A stretch of DNA of 22,736 bases from JAYOFM01 sp038117225. Its GTDB lineage: Bacteria > Pseudomonadota > Alphaproteobacteria > Rhodospirillales > Casp-alpha2. Position numbers and translations under genes: made by a program. Of the stretch, positions 6,013 to 15,223 are shown piece by piece (the first letter of the stretch is position 1; every line of letters starts with the position of its first letter). The notes under the pieces are model-generated. The model saw only the letters and a program-made list of their open reading frames with translations. It searched no databases and had not been told where the DNA came from. The stretch spans positions 1 through 22,736 of the forward strand of contig JAYOFM010000060.1 of the NCBI GenBank assembly GCA_038117225.1, read 5' to 3'.

Positions 6013-7041
6013 ATGGCGGCAATCAACCGGCAGATACTGTTGGCACGGCGGCCCGATGGCGAACCTGTCGCGGCGGACTTCGAGATGGTGGAAACGCCCA
6101 TCCCCGAGCCCGGCGCCGGTGCGTTTCGCATGCGCGCGATCTACATGTCGCTCGATCCCTACATGCGGGGGCGGATGAACGCCGAACGGTCCTATGCCAA
6201 GCCGGTCGAGATCGGTGGCGTCATGGAGTCCGGTGCCGTCAGCGTCGTCGAGATTTCCAACCATCCCGACTTCGCGCCGGGTGACATCGTCGAGGGCCGT
6301 ACCGGCTGGCAGGATTATGCCGTTTCCGATGGCAGGGGGGTGCGCAAGGTCGATCCGGCGGCGGCGCCAATCTCCACGGCACTCGGCGTTCTCGGCATGC
6401 CGGGACTGACGGCCTACACGGGGCTGCTCAACATCGGCAAGCCGCAAGCGGGCGAGACGGTGGTTGTCGCCGCCGCGTCGGGCGCCGTCGGCAGCGTCGT
6501 CGGCCAGGTTGCCAAGATCAAGGGATGCCGCGCCGTCGGCGTCGCCGGCGGGCCGGCGAAGTGCGCCTATGTCACCGACGAACTCGGCTTCGACGCGTGC
6601 ATCGATCACCACGCGGCGGATTTCGCCGAGCAACTGGCGGCGGCTTGCCCCGACGGCATCGACGTTTATTTCGAGAATGTCGCCGGCCACGTCCTGGAAG
6701 CGGTGATCCCATTGTTTAACTTCTTCGCCCGCATGCCGGTTTGCGGCCTGATTTCGCAGTACAACATGACTGACCTGCCGCCCGGGCCCGATAAGCTGCC
6801 GTTACTGATGCGATCGATCCTAACCAACCGGCTGACCGTGCAGGGGTTCATCGTCCGCCAGTTCTGGGACCAGCAACCGGAATTCCTCGATCAGGCCGCC
6901 GGCTGGATCGCGGACGGCCGGTTGAAATATCGCGAGCACCGCATCAAGGGCCTGGAAAACGCCCCGGCCGGCCTGATCGGATTGTTGCGCGGGGAAAATT
7001 TCGGCAAGGTCGTCGTCGAGGTTTCCAATGATCCGACCTGA
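6013..7041 (+). CDS. NADP-dependent zinc-free medium-chain oxidoreductase (CurA / 2-alkenal reductase type), 342 aa
   Basis: Reduces the C=C bond of alpha,beta-unsaturated ketones or aldehydes with NADPH in characterised relatives (curcumin reductase, leukotriene B4 dehydrogenase). The start at 6013 is preferred because homology begins at AAINRQILLARRPDGEP; the open frame reaches back to 5872 but would cross the operator region. GGGAG lies about 10 bases upstream. Motifs seen are YMSLDPYMRGRM (44-55), GMPGLTAYTGL (128-138) and the nucleotide-binding segment AASGAVGSVVGQVAK (154-168). Zinc ligands are absent, as expected for this branch. The stop overlaps the start of the next gene by 14 bases, so the two are co-translated. 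A role in the neighbouring catabolic block is inferred. Confidence 0.9.
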   Translation: MAAINRQILLARRPDGEPVAADFEMVETPIPEPGAGAFRMRAIYMSLDPYMRGRMNAERSYAKPVEIGGVMESGAVSVVEISNHPDFAPGDIVEGRTGWQDYAVSDGRGVRKVDPAAAPISTALGVLGMPGLTAYTGLLNIGKPQAGETVVVAAASGAVGSVVGQVAKIKGCRAVGVAGGPAKCAYVTDELGFDACIDHHAADFAEQLAAACPDGIDVYFENVAGHVLEAVIPLFNFFARMPVCGLISQYNMTDLPPGPDKLPLLMRSILTNRLTVQGFIVRQFWDQQPEFLDQAAGWIADGRLKYREHRIKGLENAPAGLIGLLRGENFGKVVVEVSNDPT

Positions 7042-7948
7042 GCGCGCCCCTGTCGCTGTCCCCACAAACCACGCGCCGGCAGAACAGGTGGCGCGCCTCG
7101 CCGCCGAGGCCGAGCGGCGGGAGACCCCGTGCGGCGATGGCCGCATGGTCTGGCGCCTGTGGGGTGACGGACCGCCGCTGGTGCTGTTGCATGGCGGCTC
7201 CGGGTCGTGGACCCATTGGTTTCGCAATATCCGGACGCTAAGCAAGCATTTCAGATTGCACGTCGCCGACATGCCTGGCCTCGGGTCATCGGACATGCCG
7301 CCGCGGGCGTTCATGCATGATGACTATCCGGCGACCATGACAATGGTGGCGGCGGTGATCGCCGACGGTATCCGGGAACTGCTCGGCGAGACGACGCCTT
7401 ATCAGCTCGCCGGGTTTTCCCTCGGCAGCATCGTCGCCACCTATCTGGCGGCGGCCGAGGGCGCGCGTGTCGCCAGCCTGACCTTGATCGGTTCCGCCGC
7501 CTTCGGTCTGCCGTGGGACGGCCTGCGGGGGTCGTTGACGCCGATGGCCCGCGACATGAGTGAACAACAGAAACTCGAGGTTCAACGCAAGAACCTGGGC
7601 ATCATCATGGTCGGCGATCCGGCCAACGCAGACGATCTCGCCGCTTACCTGCAATTGGGCAACGTCACCCGGGCGCGGGTGCGCACGCACGGCATCGCCG
7701 ACACCGACTCGCTGACGCGGGCCTTGGCGCGCGTGACGTCACCGATCAATGGTATCTGGGGGCGCGACGACGTTTATGCGCAACCCAACCTGAAAACGAT
7801 CGAGGGTATTCTGCGCGGTCACGATCCGGACGCCGGTTTCACGCTGATCGACGATGCCGGCCACTGGGTCATGTACGAGTGCGCCGAGGCGTTCGACGCG
7901 GCCCTCATCGACGGCATTCGCGCGCGCTCAGCCGATCTTGACCAATAG
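7028..7948 (+). CDS. Alpha/beta hydrolase, 306 aa
   Basis: Serine hydrolase of the alpha/beta fold. The oxyanion loop LLHGGSGSWTHW (53-64), nucleophile elbow GFSLGS (129-134, Ser131), acid GRDD (245-248) and catalytic His in DAGHWVMYE (H279) are all present, so a complete catalytic triad can be proposed. Family members cleave esters, lactones or C-C bonds of ring-fission products; the substrate cannot be told. GAGG lies about 7 bases before the ATG. It overlaps the oxidoreductase gene by 14 bases upstream. Its 3' end overlaps by 21 bases the convergent short-chain dehydrogenase gene, so the two operons meet tail to tail. Confidence 0.88.
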   Translation: MIRPERAPVAVPTNHAPAEQVARLAAEAERRETPCGDGRMVWRLWGDGPPLVLLHGGSGSWTHWFRNIRTLSKHFRLHVADMPGLGSSDMPPRAFMHDDYPATMTMVAAVIADGIRELLGETTPYQLAGFSLGSIVATYLAAAEGARVASLTLIGSAAFGLPWDGLRGSLTPMARDMSEQQKLEVQRKNLGIIMVGDPANADDLAAYLQLGNVTRARVRTHGIADTDSLTRALARVTSPINGIWGRDDVYAQPNLKTIEGILRGHDPDAGFTLIDDAGHWVMYECAEAFDAALIDGIRARSADLDQ

Positions 7949-8722
7949 ACCACCATCGACCGGCAGCAGCGTGCCGGTGGTGTAGCGAGCTTCGTCCGAC
8001 GCCAGGAACAATGCCGCGTTGGCGACGTCCCAGGCGGTTCCCATGCGCTTGCCGAGCGGCACCTGCGCGTTCCGCGCCTCGCGCACCACGTCGCGTTCGA
8101 CACCTTGTTCCCGGGCCCGCCGCTCGATCGCCATGGGGGTGTCGATGAGGCCCGGGATGATGGCGTTGACGCGGATGCCGAACGGCGCGTTCTCCCACGC
8201 CAGATGCTGGGTCATGGTGTTCACCGCGCCCTTGCCGGTCTTGTAGGCGATGGTCTGGCGCGCACAGATGGATGACGTGGACGAAATGTTGACGATGGCG
8301 CCAGATTCCTGCGCGCGCATGATCGGCAGCACGTGCTTACAGGTCATGAACATGCCCTTGACGTTCATCGTCATCAATTCGTCCCACATGTCGGCGTCCA
8401 TCTCGGTGGTCGGCCGGTCACCACGCGACCGGCCAACGTTGTTGTGCAGGATGTCGATGCGGCCGTAACACTCCCGCGCGGTGGCGGCGATGGCGCGGCA
8501 GTCGTCCTCAACTGTGATGTCGGCGGTCAGTGTCGCTGCCTCGCCGCCCTCGGCCTCGACCAGACGGCGAGTCTCCTCGGCCCACTCGGGATTGTTATCG
8601 ACCAACAGCAGGGTCGCCCCTTCCTGGGCGAAACGCACCGCCGTGGCGCGGCCGTTGCCCACGGTTTCACCGGGTTGCTGACCGGCGCCGACGATGACCG
8701 CAATCTTGTCCTTCAATCGCAT
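7928..8722 (-). CDS. Short-chain dehydrogenase/reductase (SDR), 264 aa
   Basis: NAD(P)-dependent classical SDR that oxidises or reduces an alcohol/carbonyl. Seen are a glycine-rich nucleotide motif with a short insert (VGAGQQPGETVGNGRA, 11-26), an acidic residue after beta-2 (VDNN, suggesting NAD), NNVG (94-97, a variant of NNAG), Asn120, catalytic Ser in NISSTSS (147-148), Tyr160 and Lys164 (YKTGK), and the PG motif with DTP (190-196). AGGGAG lies about 8 bases before the ATG. It is the last gene of the seven-gene molybdenum hydroxylase operon, 33 bases after the MFS gene. It plausibly acts on a product of the hydroxylase. Confidence 0.9.
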   Translation of the reverse strand: MRLKDKIAVIVGAGQQPGETVGNGRATAVRFAQEGATLLLVDNNPEWAEETRRLVEAEGGEAATLTADITVEDDCRAIAATARECYGRIDILHNNVGRSRGDRPTTEMDADMWDELMTMNVKGMFMTCKHVLPIMRAQESGAIVNISSTSSICARQTIAYKTGKGAVNTMTQHLAWENAPFGIRVNAIIPGLIDTPMAIERRAREQGVERDVVREARNAQVPLGKRMGTAWDVANAALFLASDEARYTTGTLLPVDGGLLVKIG

Positions 8723-8755
8723 GGTGTGCTCCCTGATACGGTTATTGTTTGGATG

Positions 8756-9931
8756 TTATCGTGCTCCGCGCGGGCGGGCCATGCAGCAGACGGCGCCTAG
8801 CGCCATGGCCACGCCGGCGAACAGAAACAGCGGGCGCGGATCGCCGACGACCTCAAGGATCATCGGCGAGGCGAGGCCGCCGATCCCCGATCCGACGGCA
8901 TTGGCGAGGATCATCACGCGCATCAATCCGGCCATGCCGTCGGCCGTGCCCAGGTCGCGCACGCGCGCCGACAACAGGGTCGCCAATCCGGGCTGCGCGC
9001 CGAAGATGACCGTCGACGCGGCGAGGAACACGAAGGCTTCCGACGCGGCGGGGGCGGCGATGCCGATGCCGAGGATCACGAACGAGACCAACAGTGCCGC
9101 GGCGTTGCCGAGGCGTCCCCCGAGGATGACGGCGGCCAACGGGCCCAACGCCGCGAATACGCCGACAAACGCCCAATGAGCACCGCCCGTGCCGAGACCC
9201 TGGCCGAGTTCGCGGGCGATGAAATCAACCCAGTAGAGGGTGTGCGGCACCAGGGCGAGCGAAAACAGAAAGTGGGCGGCGACCAAGCCGGTCAAGGCCG
9301 GGCCGAGGGTGCCCAAGCGCGGTGCCGGGGCGGGTGGTCCGCTGTTCGCGTCCCTCGCGCGCCGCCAGCCCCACTGGGCGATAAGCGCGCCGGCCAACCC
9401 GAGCCCGGCGAGGCCGCCCCAGGCCCAGTCGATGCCGATCGCCACCAGCGACGGCACCGCCGTGCCGGATAGCAGAATACCGAAGCCGACGCCGGCGTAA
9501 ACGGTTCCCGCGGCCCAAGCGCGGCGGGCTTCCGGCACGTCGGCCGTCGCCACGGCGACGCTGCCGATCATGATCAGGGCGGTCATGGCACCAACCACGC
9601 CGCGCCACCAGGCGAGCCAGGCGAATCCGAGCGGCAGCGCCGAGCAGGCGAGGCCGAGCAGGCAAAGCCAGACCCAAAGGGTAAGCCGGTGTCGCGCCGG
9701 CAGTGAGCGGGCGAGTCGTCCCGATAAAAACGCACCGACAAGAAAGCCGAACAGATTGAAGCCGCCGATCAATCCGGCTTCCAGTTCGCCCAAGCGGCCA
9801 CTTTCGATCAGGGCGGGCACCAGCGCGGTATAGGAAAAGCGACCGATGCCCATGGCGACGAACATGCCGGCGCCGCCACCCACCGCGACTCGCCACCAGG
9901 TCCGGTCCTCGCCCTCAGACACGATGCTCAA
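8756..9931 (-). CDS. MFS transporter, YbfB/YjiJ family, 391 aa
   Basis: Inner-membrane transporter of the major facilitator superfamily with about 12 hydrophobic segments. The N-terminal signature GIGRFSYTALVPAL (28-41) is characteristic of the YbfB/YjiJ branch (DUF1228), whose substrates are mostly unknown. A charged cytoplasmic linker rich in Pro/Arg near residues 192-208 separates the two six-helix halves. Only 6 bases separate it from the end of the mocA-like gene upstream, so it belongs to the molybdenum hydroxylase operon. It likely imports or exports the substrate or product of that pathway; this is inference from position. Confidence 0.87.
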   Translation of the reverse strand: MSIVSEGEDRTWWRVAVGGGAGMFVAMGIGRFSYTALVPALIESGRLGELEAGLIGGFNLFGFLVGAFLSGRLARSLPARHRLTLWVWLCLLGLACSALPLGFAWLAWWRGVVGAMTALIMIGSVAVATADVPEARRAWAAGTVYAGVGFGILLSGTAVPSLVAIGIDWAWGGLAGLGLAGALIAQWGWRRARDANSGPPAPAPRLGTLGPALTGLVAAHFLFSLALVPHTLYWVDFIARELGQGLGTGGAHWAFVGVFAALGPLAAVILGGRLGNAAALLVSFVILGIGIAAPAASEAFVFLAASTVIFGAQPGLATLLSARVRDLGTADGMAGLMRVMILANAVGSGIGGLASPMILEVVGDPRPLFLFAGVAMALGAVCCMARPRGAR

Positions 9932-9937
9932 GACTCC

Positions 9938-10525
9938 TCAGTCGGATAGGTCTTCCGGCCGGTCGATATCCTGGAAGATGTTGGGATCACCCGTCTCGAT
10001 CGTCTTCAACGCGTCGGCGGCCTGCAACAGCACCGCCTTGGCGCCGACATCGCCCGAACAGGCGGCCAGAGACGCCAGATACTTGCCGCCGAACAGCACG
10101 GGGTTGCCGGGGCGGCCGTCCATGGTCGGGACGATGATGTCATCGGGGGCGTCCAGGGCATCGATCAGCGCGGCGATGGTTTCCGCCTTGACGTAGGGCA
10201 TGTCGCCCAGCGCGATGATGGCGCCGGCAATGTTGTCGTTGGTCAGTTCCCGTGCGCCGACGGCGATGGAGCCGCCCATGCCATCGGCGAAATTCGGGTT
10301 GTGAATGCATCGCGTGCCGAAGCCGTCCACGGCGGTGGCGATGGCCGCCGCGTCGTGGCCGGTGACAACGATAATCGGATCGGCGCCGGCGACCATCAGC
10401 GCCGCCACGGTGGTGGCGACGACCGTCTTAGTTCCGAGCGGCTGCAACAATTTGTTGTCGTAGCCGAAGCGCCGCGACAGCCCGGCCGCCAGCACGATGG
10501 CGGCGACGCGCCGGGGCTCGATCAT
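9938..10525 (-). CDS. mocA: MocA-like molybdenum cofactor cytidylyltransferase (NTP transferase), 195 aa
   Basis: Nucleotidyltransferase of the MobA/MocA type. MocA converts molybdopterin cofactor to the cytosine dinucleotide form used by xanthine oxidase-family hydroxylases. The fold signature LAAGLSRRFGYDNKLL (12-27), GDMPYV (107-112, metal-binding Asp) and GRPGNPVLF (137-145) are present. The start at 10525 overlaps the xdhC stop in an ATGA, indicating translational coupling. The longer upstream frame is a shadow of xdhC. Its place between xdhC and the MFS gene matches the layout of other form II CoxL-type clusters, where the accessory genes travel with the enzyme they load. The length is usual for the family. 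Confidence 0.88.
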   Translation of the reverse strand: MIEPRRVAAIVLAAGLSRRFGYDNKLLQPLGTKTVVATTVAALMVAGADPIIVVTGHDAAAIATAVDGFGTRCIHNPNFADGMGGSIAVGARELTNDNIAGAIIALGDMPYVKAETIAALIDALDAPDDIIVPTMDGRPGNPVLFGGKYLASLAACSGDVGAKAVLLQAADALKTIETGDPNIFQDIDRPEDLSD

Positions 10526-11463
10526 GCGCGGAAACGTTCCCGATAGGCGGCGAGTACCTCGGCGAGTACGGACACCGCTATTTCTGGCGGGCTTTTCGAT
10601 CCGATGGGCAGGCCTGCGGGGCCGTGGATGCGCCCGACCTCCGCTTCGGTGCGGCCCTCGGCAAGCAGGCACGACCGGCGTTCCGCATGAGTGGTGCGGC
10701 TGCCCAGCGCGCCGATGTAGAAGGCCGGCGAGGCCATGGCCTGTTCCAGGGTCGGGCCTTCCAGATCGTGCTCGTGGTAAAGCGTCGCCACGGCGCACCA
10801 CAGATCCAATGACAGATCGCGGGTGCGGCGGGTGACGATCGCGCCGGCCGCCCCGGCTGCCTGCGCCGTATCGTCGTCGCCGGGCACCACATCGACGGTC
10901 AATCCAGCCGCCCGCGCGACATCGACGGCGGCGGTGATGACCGGTCCCTTGCCGGCGACGACCAGGCGCAGCGGCGGGCGATACAAGCGATCGATCTTGT
11001 CGCCATCGCGGATTAGTTCTGGCCGGCCGCCGTCGTCCGTTGTTTCAAACACCTCGCTGGCGCCGCTGTTCAGATCGGTCACCAGCCGTACCGGCTTACG
11101 CGCCTGCTGCGCCGCGACGATGCGACGCGCCAGCTCGGAGTCCAGGCCGACATCGATGAAGACGTCGATGGCGCTTCCACAGGGCAGGGCGATATCCAAA
11201 TAGGGTGAGCCCTCGCCATAGCGCACCACTCGGTTGGTGCCGGCCTTCATGGCGAGACGGGTTTCCTCGACCAGCGCCGCCTCGACGCAGCCGCCGGACA
11301 GGAACCCCACGGCATCGCCGGATTCGGTGACGGCCATCTGGCTACCCGGCGGACGCGGGCCCGTCGGCTCGACGTTAATCAGCGTCGCCAGCGCTGTCGC
11401 CTCGCCGGCATCGGCCCAGCGGACCAGATCAGGCAGAACGTTTTCGGCGAAGCGGTGTGTCAT
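10522..11463 (-). CDS. xdhC: XdhC/CoxI family molybdenum hydroxylase maturation protein, 313 aa
   Basis: XdhC proteins bind the molybdenum cofactor, promote its sulfuration and hand it to xanthine dehydrogenase-type enzymes. The N-terminal domain has TGPRPPGSQMAV (34-45) and the conserved SGGCVE (56-61). A Rossmann domain starts at RLVVAGKGPVITAA (166-179). The C-terminal signatures YIGALGSRTTHAERR (249-263) and IHGPAGLPIGSKSPPEIAVS (279-298) are complete. It follows the large subunit gene after 12 bases and overlaps mocA by four. This linkage supports the view that the operon makes its own mature Mo enzyme. Confidence 0.93.
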   Translation of the reverse strand: MTHRFAENVLPDLVRWADAGEATALATLINVEPTGPRPPGSQMAVTESGDAVGFLSGGCVEAALVEETRLAMKAGTNRVVRYGEGSPYLDIALPCGSAIDVFIDVGLDSELARRIVAAQQARKPVRLVTDLNSGASEVFETTDDGGRPELIRDGDKIDRLYRPPLRLVVAGKGPVITAAVDVARAAGLTVDVVPGDDDTAQAAGAAGAIVTRRTRDLSLDLWCAVATLYHEHDLEGPTLEQAMASPAFYIGALGSRTTHAERRSCLLAEGRTEAEVGRIHGPAGLPIGSKSPPEIAVSVLAEVLAAYRERFRA

Positions 11464-11475
11464 CAGGCCTCTGAT

Positions 11476-13812
11476 CTAGCTCTTCGCATCCTGGATGGCG
11501 CGCCAGACCTTTTCCGAGGTCAGCGGCATTTCCAAATCCTCGACGCCGAGATCGTTGAGCGCGTCGAGCACGGCGTTGACGATGGCCGGCGGCGCGCCGC
11601 AACAGCCGGCCTCGCCGGCACCCTTGACGCCGAGTGGGTTCTTTTTCGTCGGTGCGCCTTCGTAGTAGGCGAGTTCCATGTGCGGCACATTATCGGCGCG
11701 TGGCAGCGCATAGTCCATCAACGACCCGGTGACCAACTGGCCGCTGTCCGCATCATAGACAATCTGTTCCATCAGTGCCTGCCCGAGGCCCTGAACGGCG
11801 CCGCCCATGACCTGGCCGTCGGCCAGCATGGGATTGATGATGGTGCCGAAATCGTCGACCACCCAGAACCCGACCACGTCGATGACGCCGGTGTCGGGGT
11901 CGACCTCGACCTCGGCGGCATGGCAACCGTTGGGGATGGAGATAATGCCGCGCTCGAATACGCTGGCGGTATCAAGGGCGCCCGGCGACATGTCATCAGG
12001 CAATCTGTCCGGGTCCAGCGACGCGGCGATGACGTCGGCCATGGACAGGGTCCGGTTGGTCGCGGTGGCGCGGAACAGGCCGTCCTCGAAGGCGATGCCG
12101 TCGGCGTCCGCTTGCAACAGGTGCGCGGCCAACGCGGTCGCTTTCTCAATGACCTCGCCGGCACATTGCAGAACCGCGTTGCCGCCGAGTTCCATGCCGC
12201 GTGACCCCCCATGGCCGCCGCCGATGGGCGTCGCGCCGGTGTCGCCTTGCACGTAGTCAATGTTCTCGATGGCGATGCCCAGTTGGGCGGCGAGAATCTG
12301 CGCCAGGGCGGTTTCGTGTCCCATGCCGGTCGACTGACTGCCGACGGCGAGCCGCACCCGGCCGTCGTCGGAAAACGTAACGCCGGCGTGTTCCTTGGGA
12401 CCACCGCCGGTGCATTCCAGATAGGGGGCGATGGCAAACCCGCGCTTGCGGCCGCGGGCGGCGCTTTCGGCGACCCGGGCGGCAAAGCCGGGGCGATCGG
12501 ACATCGCCAGCGTTTGTTCAAAGACGATCGGGAAATTACCGCAATCCACGTCGAGACCCATGGGCGATTTGCGCGGCAGTTCCTCCGCGGTCAGCAGGTT
12601 CTTGCGTCTGAGTTCCAGCGGATCCATGCCGAGCTGGCGCGCCGCGCGTTCGACCAGCCGTTCCATCATGTAGCTGCCTTCGGGCCGGCCGGCGCCCCGG
12701 TAGGGGTCGGTCGGTTGGGTGTTGGTGAACACCGCTTCCGCCGAATAGTACATGGCCGGCAGGCGGTAGGGTCCGCCCTGCGTGCGCGCCGAGCCGCCGG
12801 TCGGCGTGAACGGACCGATGGTCCAGCAGTAGGCACCGATGTTGCCGACTGTGGTCGTGCGCAGTGCCAAAAATGTACCGTCAGCCTTCAACGCCAGTTC
12901 GACGGTGGAATATTGATCGCGGCCGTGGGTATCGCCAAGCTGGCTGCCGGAGCGGTCGTTGATCCACTTCACCGGCCGGCCCAACGCGCGGGTCGCATGC
13001 AGCATCAGGAGCGGTTCCGGATAGGTCGAATTCTTGGCGCCGAAACCGCCGCCCACGTCGGGCGCGATGTGATGCAGCTTCTCCGACGGGATGCCGAGAA
13101 CCGCCTGCGCCATGGTGTCGCGGTTGCCGTGCACGTTCTGGGTCGAATTGTGCAGCGTGAAGGTTTCGCTGGTGGCATCGTAATCGGCGATGACGCCGCG
13201 TGTCTCGATCGGTGCCGGGGTGACCCGATTGTTGAACACGCCAAGTGAAATGACATGGTCGGCCTCGGCGAAGGCGGCGTCGGTGCCTTCCTTGTCGCCC
13301 AGTTCGAAATCCAGGCACAGGTTGCCTGGGATATCGTCCCAGATCTGCGGCGCGCCGTCGGCCCGAGCCTGACGCTGTTCGAAGACCGCGGGCAGGGTCT
13401 CCAGGTCGAGGTCGATCAAGTCGGCGGCTTCCTGGGCGGCTTCCAGGCTTTCGGCGACGACCAGCGCCACCGGTTCGCCGACGAAGCGGACCCGGTCGAT
13501 GGCCAGGGCGTGACGCGGCGGCTCGTTCATCGGCGAGCCATCACGCTTCTTGTTAACCGCCGACTTGGACGGAATGTGGCCATAGCCGGCATCCCGCCAA
13601 TCCTTGCCGGTGACCACCAGCAGCACCCCGTCGACCGCGAGCGCATCGGCGGTGTTGATGGTTTTGATGATGGCGTGGGCTTCCGGCGAGCGAACGACGA
13701 CGGCAAAAACCTGACCGTCCAGATTGATGTCATCGATATAGGTGCCACGGCCGGTGAGGAAGCGGAAATCTTCCTGGCGCAGTTGCGAGTCGCCGATACG
13801 GGGGATGTTCAT
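11476..13812 (-). CDS. Molybdopterin-binding large subunit, xanthine oxidase family, form II CoxL-like, 778 aa
   Basis: Catalytic subunit that binds the molybdenum-cytosine dinucleotide cofactor and hydroxylates a C-H bond with water-derived oxygen. Motifs are GVFNNRVTPAPIETRG (191-206), the Mo-site loop DVGGGFGAK (252-260), the active-site signature PYRGAGR (370-376) and the catalytic Glu in GVKGAGEAG (E734). True aerobic CO dehydrogenases (form I) carry AYxCSFR with a Cys that binds copper. This protein has YRGAGR and no such Cys, so it is form II and its substrate is probably an aldehyde, heterocycle or similar compound, not CO. Length is normal. It is the third gene of the operon, 13 bases after the FAD subunit. 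Confidence 0.93.
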   Translation of the reverse strand: MNIPRIGDSQLRQEDFRFLTGRGTYIDDINLDGQVFAVVVRSPEAHAIIKTINTADALAVDGVLLVVTGKDWRDAGYGHIPSKSAVNKKRDGSPMNEPPRHALAIDRVRFVGEPVALVVAESLEAAQEAADLIDLDLETLPAVFEQRQARADGAPQIWDDIPGNLCLDFELGDKEGTDAAFAEADHVISLGVFNNRVTPAPIETRGVIADYDATSETFTLHNSTQNVHGNRDTMAQAVLGIPSEKLHHIAPDVGGGFGAKNSTYPEPLLMLHATRALGRPVKWINDRSGSQLGDTHGRDQYSTVELALKADGTFLALRTTTVGNIGAYCWTIGPFTPTGGSARTQGGPYRLPAMYYSAEAVFTNTQPTDPYRGAGRPEGSYMMERLVERAARQLGMDPLELRRKNLLTAEELPRKSPMGLDVDCGNFPIVFEQTLAMSDRPGFAARVAESAARGRKRGFAIAPYLECTGGGPKEHAGVTFSDDGRVRLAVGSQSTGMGHETALAQILAAQLGIAIENIDYVQGDTGATPIGGGHGGSRGMELGGNAVLQCAGEVIEKATALAAHLLQADADGIAFEDGLFRATATNRTLSMADVIAASLDPDRLPDDMSPGALDTASVFERGIISIPNGCHAAEVEVDPDTGVIDVVGFWVVDDFGTIINPMLADGQVMGGAVQGLGQALMEQIVYDADSGQLVTGSLMDYALPRADNVPHMELAYYEGAPTKKNPLGVKGAGEAGCCGAPPAIVNAVLDALNDLGVEDLEMPLTSEKVWRAIQDAKS

Positions 13813-13825
13813 GGGCTGTTGATTC

Positions 13826-14620
13826 CTAACCTGCTGCCAAGACGGCGCGCCCCGCCATCACACCGACCAAGTGCTGGCGGTACTCGGCCGAGGCGTGAAT
13901 GTCGTTGTTCAGATTGCTGGCATCGACAGTAATGCCCTTGAGCGCGGCGGGCGAAAAATCACCGGCCAACGCGGTCTCCATGGCGCCGACGCGGAACACG
14001 CAGGGCCCGGCGCCAGTGACGGCGACGCGCACCCCTTCCACCGTTTCCGCGACCATGACGCCGACCACGGCATAGCGTGACGCCGGGTTGGGAAACTTGG
14101 CATAGCCGGCCCGCTTGGGCAGCGGGAACGCGACGGCGGTGATCAGTTCACCGTCCTCAAGTGCTGTCTCGAACAAATCAGTGAAGAAGTCGTCGCCGGC
14201 GATCTCGCGACGCTCGGTGATCACCGAGGCGCCGAGGCCGAGCACGGCGGCCGGGTAGTCCGCCGCCGGATCGTTGTTGGCGATGGAACCGCCGATGGTG
14301 CCGCGATTGCGCACGTGCGGATCGCCAATGCCGTCGGCGAGCGATGCCAACGCCGGAATGGCGGCGCTCACCTCGGCCGACCCGGCGACCACGGCGTGGC
14401 TGGTCATGGCGCCGATGATCAGCCGGTCGCCGTTCCGGCTGATGCCGGCAAGATCGTTGATGCCGCTCAGATCGACGATGTCCGACGGCATGGCGAGGCG
14501 CTGCTTCATCACCGGTATCAGGGTCTGGCCGCCGGCCATGTACTGGCCGTCCTCGTGTTCCGCGCGCAACCGCGTGGCGACATCGGTGGAGGCGGGGCGA
14601 TGGTACTGGAAGGGATACAT
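13826..14620 (-). CDS. FAD-binding medium subunit of molybdenum hydroxylase (CoxM-like), 264 aa
   Basis: Carries FAD and passes electrons from the iron-sulfur subunit to the final acceptor. The two flavin motifs of the family are clear: MAGGQTLIPVMKQRL (28-42) and RNRGTIGGSIANNDPAADYP (104-123). A conserved YAKFPNPASRYAVVGV strand follows in the C-terminal CO dehydrogenase flavoprotein domain. Length is slightly short but usual for CoxM-type proteins. It begins three bases after the stop of the small subunit gene and is followed by the large subunit, giving the S-M-L order typical of form II clusters. Confidence 0.93.
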   Translation of the reverse strand: MYPFQYHRPASTDVATRLRAEHEDGQYMAGGQTLIPVMKQRLAMPSDIVDLSGINDLAGISRNGDRLIIGAMTSHAVVAGSAEVSAAIPALASLADGIGDPHVRNRGTIGGSIANNDPAADYPAAVLGLGASVITERREIAGDDFFTDLFETALEDGELITAVAFPLPKRAGYAKFPNPASRYAVVGVMVAETVEGVRVAVTGAGPCVFRVGAMETALAGDFSPAALKGITVDASNLNNDIHASAEYRQHLVGVMAGRAVLAAG

Positions 14621-14623
14621 GGT

Positions 14624-15091
14624 TCAGGCCCTCATCGTCTTGGCGACGTCGAGAATGGCCTCGACGATGCCCTGATAACCGGTGCAGCGGCAGATGTTGC
14701 CTTCCAGTGCCTCGCGCACGCCGGTCTCATCAATGTCCGGGTTGTCGCGGACGATGGCGACGGCGGTCATCACCATGCCCGGCGTGCAGAAACCGCATTG
14801 CAGGCCGTGGTGGCGGCGGAAGGCATCCTGCATCGGGTGCAGGGTGTCGCCGTCGGCCAGGCCTTCGATGGTCGTCACGTCGGCGCCTTCGGCTTGCAGC
14901 GCGAGCATGGTGCAGCTTTTCACCGTGTGGCCATCCACGTGAACCACGCAGGCGCCGCACTGGCTGGTATCGCAGCCGATGTGGGTGCCGGTGAGGCCCA
15001 AGTGTTCGCGCAGGAAATGGCTTAGCAGCGTCGTTTCCGCGCATTCGGCGGATCGCGCCTCGCCGTTCACGGTGATGGATATCTGGGGCAT
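14624..15091 (-). CDS. 2Fe-2S small subunit of molybdenum hydroxylase (CoxS-like), 155 aa
   Basis: Holds the two [2Fe-2S] clusters that link the Mo centre and FAD. The plant-ferredoxin cluster cysteines are C40, C45, C48 (CDTSQCGAC) and C60. The second, helical-domain cluster uses C99 and C102 (CGFC) with C134 and C136 (CRC). All eight are present. The start at 15091 (MPQISITVNG) has GGAAG about 5 bases upstream and matches the family N-terminus. An ATG at 15190 in frame lacks a binding site. It is the first gene of the leftward operon, with a leader of roughly 130 bases after the operator-like site B. Confidence 0.95.
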   Translation of the reverse strand: MPQISITVNGEARSAECAETTLLSHFLREHLGLTGTHIGCDTSQCGACVVHVDGHTVKSCTMLALQAEGADVTTIEGLADGDTLHPMQDAFRRHHGLQCGFCTPGMVMTAVAIVRDNPDIDETGVREALEGNICRCTGYQGIVEAILDVAKTMRA

Positions 15092-15206
15092 GGTCTTCCA
15101 GTCGTTTTCGCGTTGGATGGGTGAGGCGGTGCCGATTGCCACAATGCCGCGTGGTTGCGGCACACATTGTCTCTCTCGCCATTTCGACATAGCTTGCCAG
15201 CAGGCG

Positions 15207-15223
15207 ATTTTCCATTAGAAAAT
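15207..15223. promoter_or_regulatory. ATTTTC-N5-GAAAAT inverted repeat in the cox divergent promoter
   Basis: A perfect 6-bp inverted repeat with a 5-base centre lies directly beside operator-like site B, sharing its last base. It has the T-N11-A shape of LysR-type sites but could also be a chance AT-rich palindrome. It stands out because the flanking DNA is GC-rich. Confidence 0.3.
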